Origin: Amycolatopsis echigonensis
GTDB taxonomy: Bacteria > Actinomycetota > Actinomycetes > Mycobacteriales > Pseudonocardiaceae
Assembly: GCF_014174495.1 (NCBI RefSeq)
Contig: NZ_JACJHR010000013.1
Span: 62,001 to 126,000, forward strand
Reading direction: 5' to 3'
DNA: 64,000 bases
In this document: positions 59,641 through 64,000 of the stretch, in pieces
Layout: each line of letters opens with the position of its first letter
Position numbering within the stretch: the stretch's first letter is position 1
The notes under the pieces: generated by a model
What the model was told of the DNA's origin: nothing
The model's database searches: none
Seen by the model: only the letters and a program-made list of their open reading frames with translations
Made by a program: the position numbers and the translations under genes

Positions 59641-60563
59641 CGGATTTCGAACGAGCGGCGGCCCCGCTCCGCGGCGAGCTGCTGGCGCACAGCTATCGGC
59701 TGCTCGGGTCGTGGCACGAGGCCGAGGACGCGGTCCAGGAGACCTATCTGCGCGGCTGGCGAGCCTGGGACGGCTTCGAAGAGCGGTCGTCGGTGCGCAC
59801 CTGGCTGCACCGCATCGCGACCAACGTGTGCCTCAACGCCGCCCGGGACCGCGGGCGGCGCGCCCTGCCCTCGGGCATCGGTGCGCCCGCCGACGACGCA
59901 CAACCGGACGTGCTGCCGCCGGAAACGTGGATCGAGCCGTTCCCCGGCGACCGCGCGGACTTGCGGCTGGCGTTGATCGCCGCGATGCAGACGCTCCCTC
60001 CCGCTCAGCGGGCGGTGCTGCTGCTGCGCGAGGTGCTGGCGTTCCCCGCCGCCGAGGTCGCCGAGATGATGGATATGTCCGTCGCCGCGGTCAAAAGCAG
60101 CCTGCAACGCGCCCGGGCGCGGCTGGCCGAGGTCGAGTCCGGTCCCGAGGACGTCGTCGAGCCCAGTTCCCCGCAGGCGCGGCGGCTGCTCGACGCGTAC
60201 GTCACCGCCTTCGAGAGCGCGGACGTCTCCGGCTTGACGAACGTGCTTCGCGCCGACGCGACGCTGGAGCTGCTGCCGAGCCGGACCTGGTTCAAGGGCA
60301 TGGGCGACTGTTCCCAGGTGTTCGCCGCTGCCGTGGGCAGTCCCGGCGATTGGCGGATGGACCGAGCGGTCGTCAATGGTCAGCCCGCAGCCGTCGTCCG
60401 CTGGCAGGGGAAACCGTTCGGCGTCGCGGTGCTCGACGTCCGGCGGGACGGGATCGCGGGGGTGACTGTCTTCGACGACCCCGCGCTCGTCGAACGCATC
60501 AAGGTCGCTCCGTCTTCTGCCTGGCCGCCAGCGTCTCCTCCACCTCCGGCACCCAAAAACTGA
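59637..60563 (+). CDS. ECF sigma factor with C-terminal SnoaL-like domain (SigG/ECF56-type)
   Basis: 308 aa from the GTG at 59637 (GTGA overlap). Region 2 (about 8-75) includes YRLLGSWHEAEDAVQETYLRGW and VRTWLHRIATNVCLNAARDRGRR. Region 4 (about 125-175) includes LPPAQRAVLLLREVLAFPAAEV and MSVAAVKSSLQRARARL. A SnoaL-like domain (about 185-290) follows, as in SigG/SigJ-type factors, which need no separate anti-sigma factor. The last 15 residues (AWPPASPPPPAPK) are low-complexity and overlap the end of the opposite gene, suggesting that the original stop was lost. Confidence 0.85.
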   Translation: MTDFERAAAPLRGELLAHSYRLLGSWHEAEDAVQETYLRGWRAWDGFEERSSVRTWLHRIATNVCLNAARDRGRRALPSGIGAPADDAQPDVLPPETWIEPFPGDRADLRLALIAAMQTLPPAQRAVLLLREVLAFPAAEVAEMMDMSVAAVKSSLQRARARLAEVESGPEDVVEPSSPQARRLLDAYVTAFESADVSGLTNVLRADATLELLPSRTWFKGMGDCSQVFAAAVGSPGDWRMDRAVVNGQPAAVVRWQGKPFGVAVLDVRRDGIAGVTVFDDPALVERIKVAPSSAWPPASPPPPAPKN

Positions 60564-61140
60564 GTTCCAGCGTCTTCACGCTCGCCCAGTGCGTCATCAA
60601 CCGCCCCTGTGCGATCAGCGCCGGGCCCGCCACCGCGAACAGCACCCCAGCGCACGCGGCGAACACCCGATGCGGCCCGACGATCAGTTCCACCACCGAC
60701 GCCACGAAGCCGAACGCCATCGCCGGGCTGGAATTGCGCAGCATCAGCCCGGCGGTGCGCAGCCGGGTCGCCTCCATCGCCGCGTCGGCGTCGTGCAGTT
60801 GCAGTGCCGAGAGCAGCAGGAACGAGTCCGCCTCGACGAACGCTTGCCCGCGGGCGGAGGGGTTCCGGCGCAGGAACTCCTCTCGCGCGTTCCGCTTCCG
60901 CCGCCGCGGCAGCAACCGCGCTGCCCGCGCGCCCAGCGGATACGCCAGGTATCCGAGCAGGTAGCTCGCCACCACGATCCCGATCACGACCACAGCGCCC
61001 GGCCCGCGGGCGACGGCGCCCACGTCGACCCAGTGCAGTCGTTCGGCGAGATAGGCCAGGACCGCCAGATGCAGGGCGCCCGGGATCGCGTAGGTGAAGA
61101 GGTCGAAGAGTCCGATCGCGAAAGTCACCCGGCGATCCAA
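60499..61140 (-). CDS. Integral membrane protein of unknown function
   Basis: 213 aa with four hydrophobic segments (FDLFTYAIPGALHLAVLAYL, GAVVVIGIVVASYLLGYLAY, MAFGFVASVVELIV, VFAACAGVLFAVAGPALI) and a basic cytosolic loop RLLPRRRKR. No family recognised. The TTG start at 61140 is given; a GTG four codons later (61128) is just as possible. Its last 65 bases overlap the end of the sigma factor gene on the opposite strand. No operon partner. Confidence 0.65.
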   Translation of the reverse strand: MDRRVTFAIGLFDLFTYAIPGALHLAVLAYLAERLHWVDVGAVARGPGAVVVIGIVVASYLLGYLAYPLGARAARLLPRRRKRNAREEFLRRNPSARGQAFVEADSFLLLSALQLHDADAAMEATRLRTAGLMLRNSSPAMAFGFVASVVELIVGPHRVFAACAGVLFAVAGPALIAQGRLMTHWASVKTLELSFWVPEVEETLAARQKTERP

Positions 61141-61178
61141 CTACGGCGGGACCTTCCCCGGTACGGCCTTTCCGGCGA

Positions 61179-62021
61179 TCACGCCGACGAACCGCCTCCC
61201 CTGGCGAGCGCCTCCACCCGGTTCATCGGGCCGTTGTAGTAGTTCTGGTCGCCGGGCAGGCTGCCGGTCCGCGAGAACTGCCAGATGCTCTGCTTGTCCC
61301 AGCCCGCCGGGAGCTCGCCGATTTCCGGCGCGTACCGGGCGAGCCAGAGCGGGTTGGTGTCGCCGAACCCGTCCGCGTTGCCGGTGCAGAGCTTCCACCA
61401 GGACGTCGAGGTGTAGATGATCGCGCTGCGGCGCTGTTTCGCCAGGTAGCGCTGGGTGAAATCGGCGATCCACGCGGTCATGTCGGCCGGGCTTTTGCCG
61501 TAGCAGGCGTCCCCGTACGGGTTGTATTCGATGTCCAGCGCGCCCGGCAGCGTCGTGCCGTCGCCGCGCCACGCGCCGCCGTGGGCGATGAAGTAGTCGG
61601 CTTGTTCGGCTCCGCTGGAGACGTCCGGGCGGGCGAAGTGGTAGGCGCCGCGGACCAGGCCCGCGTCGTGCGCGCCGTTGTACTGCTGGTCGAACTGCGG
61701 GCTCACGTATCCGGTGCCCTCGGTCGCCTTGACGTAGGCGAACCGGGCGCCCGCGCCCGCGGCCTGGCCCCAGTCGACCGCGCCCTGGTGTCCGCTCACG
61801 TCGTGGCCGAGGGTCTGACCGGTCGCAGGGTCGAGCCGCGGGGTCCCGCTCCGCACGCCCTCGTGCCGCAGAATTTGTGAACCAGCCACATTTTCGCCGG
61901 CCTTCGAGTAGTCCGCGGCCGCGGCCGGTCCGGCGGTCGCGACGCCGCACACCATCGCCATGGCCGACGCGGCGGCGGCGAAGCCGAGCCGCCGGGGTTT
62001 GTCCGTTGCTGTCCGGGTCAC
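61179..62021 (-). CDS. Secreted GH25 lysozyme (muramidase)
   Basis: 280 aa from the GTG at 62021, which has GGAG 5 bases upstream and directly begins a signal peptide (MTRTATDKPRR, then LGFAAAASAMAMVCGVATAG and AAAAD); longer frames add 17 residues without a signal shape. The GH25 domain starts at LGHDVSGHQGAVDW (catalytic Asp) and continues with FAYVKATEGTGYV and ALDIEYNPYG, which holds the DxE pair. It cleaves the beta-1,4 bond between N-acetylmuramic acid and N-acetylglucosamine in peptidoglycan outside the cell. It is convergent-free and divergent from the next gene. Confidence 0.9.
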   Translation of the reverse strand: MTRTATDKPRRLGFAAAASAMAMVCGVATAGPAAAADYSKAGENVAGSQILRHEGVRSGTPRLDPATGQTLGHDVSGHQGAVDWGQAAGAGARFAYVKATEGTGYVSPQFDQQYNGAHDAGLVRGAYHFARPDVSSGAEQADYFIAHGGAWRGDGTTLPGALDIEYNPYGDACYGKSPADMTAWIADFTQRYLAKQRRSAIIYTSTSWWKLCTGNADGFGDTNPLWLARYAPEIGELPAGWDKQSIWQFSRTGSLPGDQNYYNGPMNRVEALARGGGSSA

Positions 62022-62251
62022 CGAGACTCCGATCTTCACGGTGGCAGGTCCACGGCCCATCGTGGGGCACAACGCCGCCCGGGGCTGGCTGCGTCACCCG
62101 GAAGTGATCACGATTCCGGCACCCGGAATGGCGCGAGTGGTCCAGACAACTGTGACCGAGTTGTGACCGGCGGCACAGGCGCTGGCGTTTAATTTGTTGT
62201 TGCCAACCACAAACTGGTGGGCAAATTCCCTACCGCCGGAGGTGTCCCCAC
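62022..62251. promoter_or_regulatory. Divergent promoter region between lysozyme and beta-helix protein genes
   Basis: 230 bases between divergent starts. It includes an AT-rich stretch (TTTAATTTGTTGTTGCC near 62190-62206) that probably holds the promoter of the plus-strand gene. I see no clear operator. Confidence 0.4.
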
Positions 62252-64000
62252 GTGAACCGGACTTCCCGACCGCCCGGGCGGCCGTCCCGATCCCGCGGAC
62301 CTGCCCTGCTCGCGCTGGCCCTGCTCGCCGCGGCCGGTCTCGCCGTCCCCGCCGCCGCGGACCCAGCGTCCGGGCAGGCGGGCTGCACCGGCCAGTCCGA
62401 CCAGCCGGACTTCGGGCCGAACGTGCACATTTTCGACCCGGGAATGCCTTCCGCGACGATCCAGGCCCAGCTGGACAAGGACTTCGAGGCGCAGAAGGAC
62501 ACGCAGACCGCGCAGTTCGGCTCGGGCCGCGTCGCGCACCTGTTCAAACCGGGCAGCTACGCGGTGCACGACAACGTCGGCTTCTACACCTCGGTCGCCG
62601 GCCTGGGACAGAATCCGGACGACGTCCAGATCAACGGCGACATCACCGTGGACGCCTTCAACCAGTCCGACCAGGGTTCCGCACTGCAGAACTTCTGGCG
62701 GTCGGCGGAGAACATGGCCGTGACGCCGTCCAGCGGCAGCGACCGCTGGGCGGTGTCGCAGGCCGCGCCGTTCCGCCGGATGGACGTCAAGGGCGGACTG
62801 CAGCTGTACCCGGCCAGCTACGGCTACGCGAGCGGCGGCTACGTCGCCGACACCCGTGTGTCCGGGCAGGCCGCGTCCGTTTCGCAGCAGCAGTGGTACA
62901 CGCGGGATTCCGCGCTGGGCAGCTGGGACGGCGGCGTCTGGAACATGGTCTTCTCCGGCACCACCGGCGCGCCGGCCAACTCGTTCCCGAGCCCGCCGGA
63001 AACGACGCTCGACACCACGCCGGTGTCGCGCGACGTGCCGTACCTGTACGTGGACGACGGCGGCAACTACCGCGTCTTCCTGCCGTCCCTGCGCACGAAC
63101 GCGTCCGGTCCGAGCTGGGCGAACGGCGGCACGCCCGGCGATTCCGTCCCGATGAGCCAGTTCCGCGTCGTCAAGCCCGGCGACACCGCGGAGAGCATCA
63201 ACAGCTCCCTCGACTCCGGCTGCAACCTGTTCTTCACCCCCGGCACCTATCACCTCGACCAGACGCTGAACGTGACCCGCCCGGGCACGACGGTGCTCGG
63301 CATCGGCTACCCGACGCTGATCCCGGACAACGGCGTCGACGCGATGCATGTGTCCGATGTGGACGGTGTGCGGGTGAAGGGCCTGCTGTTCGACGCGGGC
63401 ACCCAGAATTCGCAGTCCCTGCTGACCGTCGGCGAAAGCGGCAAGCACACGAGCCACGCGGCGAATCCGACGTCGCTGCAGGACGTGTTCTTCCGCGTCG
63501 GCGGCGATCTGGCCGGGAAAGCGACCACCAGCCTGGTCGTGAACAGCGACGACACGATCGTCGACCACGTCTGGGCGTGGCGCGCCGACCACGGCGACAG
63601 CGGGACCGTCGGCTGGACCACGAACACCGCCGACACCGGGGTGCTCGTCAACGGCGACAACGTGACCGCGACCGGGTTGTTCGTGGAGCACTACCAGAAG
63701 TTCCAGGTCGTGTGGAACGGCCAGAACGGGAAGACGATCTTCTTCCAGAACGAAATGCCTTACGACGTCCCGGATCAGGCTTCGTGGAATTCCGCGCCCG
63801 GCACCGCCGGGTACGCCGCGTACAAGGTCGGCGCGAACGTGACGTCGCACGAGGCGTGGGGCCTGGGCAGCTACTGCTTCTTCGACACCAACCCGGCCGT
63901 CTCGAGCTATCACGCGTTCGAGGTGCCGCAGAACGGCGGGGTGAAACTGCACAGCCTGCTCACCGTGTCGCTGAACCACCGCGGCACGATCACCCACGTC
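62252..64000 (+). CDS. Secreted beta-helix protein, GH55-like (N-terminal part, runs off the window)
   Basis: 583 codons are present without a stop. The GTG start has GGAGG 8 bases upstream and begins a signal peptide (RSRGPALLALALLAAAGLAVPAAA). The mature protein opens with FGPNVHIFDPGMP and has repeated beta-strand units with Asn/Asp turns (FKPGSYAVHDNVGFYTSVAG, FTPGTYHLDQTLNVTRPG, VKGLLFDAGTQNS). This two-part pattern is that of GH55-like or pectate-lyase-type right-handed helices found in secreted actinobacterial polysaccharide-degrading proteins. A carbohydrate-binding domain usually follows, outside the window. Substrate unknown. Confidence 0.7.
   Translation, partial: MNRTSRPPGRPSRSRGPALLALALLAAAGLAVPAAADPASGQAGCTGQSDQPDFGPNVHIFDPGMPSATIQAQLDKDFEAQKDTQTAQFGSGRVAHLFKPGSYAVHDNVGFYTSVAGLGQNPDDVQINGDITVDAFNQSDQGSALQNFWRSAENMAVTPSSGSDRWAVSQAAPFRRMDVKGGLQLYPASYGYASGGYVADTRVSGQAASVSQQQWYTRDSALGSWDGGVWNMVFSGTTGAPANSFPSPPETTLDTTPVSRDVPYLYVDDGGNYRVFLPSLRTNASGPSWANGGTPGDSVPMSQFRVVKPGDTAESINSSLDSGCNLFFTPGTYHLDQTLNVTRPGTTVLGIGYPTLIPDNGVDAMHVSDVDGVRVKGLLFDAGTQNSQSLLTVGESGKHTSHAANPTSLQDVFFRVGGDLAGKATTSLVVNSDDTIVDHVWAWRADHGDSGTVGWTTNTADTGVLVNGDNVTATGLFVEHYQKFQVVWNGQNGKTIFFQNEMPYDVPDQASWNSAPGTAGYAAYKVGANVTSHEAWGLGSYCFFDTNPAVSSYHAFEVPQNGGVKLHSLLTVSLNHRGTITHV

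Overview
The window is GC-rich, densely coded DNA with many GTG starts and 4-base ATGA/GTGA gene overlaps. It encodes a mycothiol-dependent maleylpyruvate isomerase and an Rv2466c-type mycothiol nitroreductase. These traits fit an actinobacterium. A Pseudonocardiaceae genus such as Amycolatopsis is my inference, not something the sequence proves. I saw no rRNA, tRNA, CRISPR array, insertion sequence or phage gene.

Layout. (1) 1-2.1 kb: the end of a gentisate-pathway operon (fumarylpyruvate hydrolase, maleylpyruvate isomerase, 3-hydroxybenzoate 6-hydroxylase) closed by a strong hairpin. (2) 2.2-10.6 kb: an IclR regulator divergent from a tightly coupled six-gene operon (aldehyde dehydrogenase, HyuA/HyuB-type ATP-dependent subunits, a small Zn-ribbon protein, an SDR, a class II aldolase) that resembles an acetophenone/acetone-carboxylase-like system. 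(3) 10.6-15.4 kb: CLC chloride transporter, ArsB/NhaD-type transporter with a CBS protein, and a PLP dehydratase. (4) 15.8-19.6 kb: an operon of four secreted proteins; three share a C-terminal Cys motif and one has Ig-like repeats. (5) 20.1-31.1 kb: a redox/hypoxia-flavoured island. It holds a DevS/DevR-like two-component pair, a second NarL/DevR-type regulator with a PPOX protein, an ArsR-phosphatase fusion, a permease, and a DUF302 / mycothiol nitroreductase / CstR-like persulfide-sensor cluster with matching operators. It also holds remnants of a prepilin peptidase and a NarK nitrate transporter. (6) 31.2-37.1 kb: an acyl-CoA ligase / acyl-CoA dehydrogenase / MFS / beta-lactamase-fold operon facing a TetR regulator. 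(7) 38.8-54.6 kb: a large catabolic or modification cluster with an oligopeptide-type ABC importer, methyltransferase-like protein, two unusual aldo/keto-reductase-like proteins, SDR, amidohydrolase, Zn-alcohol dehydrogenase, two tandem HSL-family esterases and an MFS pump. (8) 55.8-58.3 kb: an AurF-type diiron oxygenase with a ferredoxin-NADP reductase fusion. (9) 58.4-64 kb: an arginase remnant, esterase plus ECF sigma factor, GH25 lysozyme and the start of a secreted beta-helix-type protein.

Regulatory logic. Region 7 carries four copies of a palindromic motif, GTCnACGnnCGTnGAC (one degenerate). They lie in the intergenic regions upstream of the ABC operon, the methyltransferase-like gene, the AKR/SDR divergon and the amidohydrolase/ADH divergon. 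This suggests one previously unlinked regulon. In region 5 an identical 19-bp DevR-box-like element lies upstream of the surface-protein operon and between the second response regulator and the decayed prepilin peptidase. A related site precedes a small KOW-like gene near the NarK remnant. The CstR-like gene and the DUF302 operon both carry ATACCC...GGGTAT operators.

Several genes in regions 5 and 9 are visibly decaying: a frameshifted glyoxalase-family gene and the prepilin peptidase, NarK and arginase remnants. Start sites were chosen from Shine-Dalgarno spacing, overlaps and domain borders. All functions are from motif recognition only; no database search was possible.
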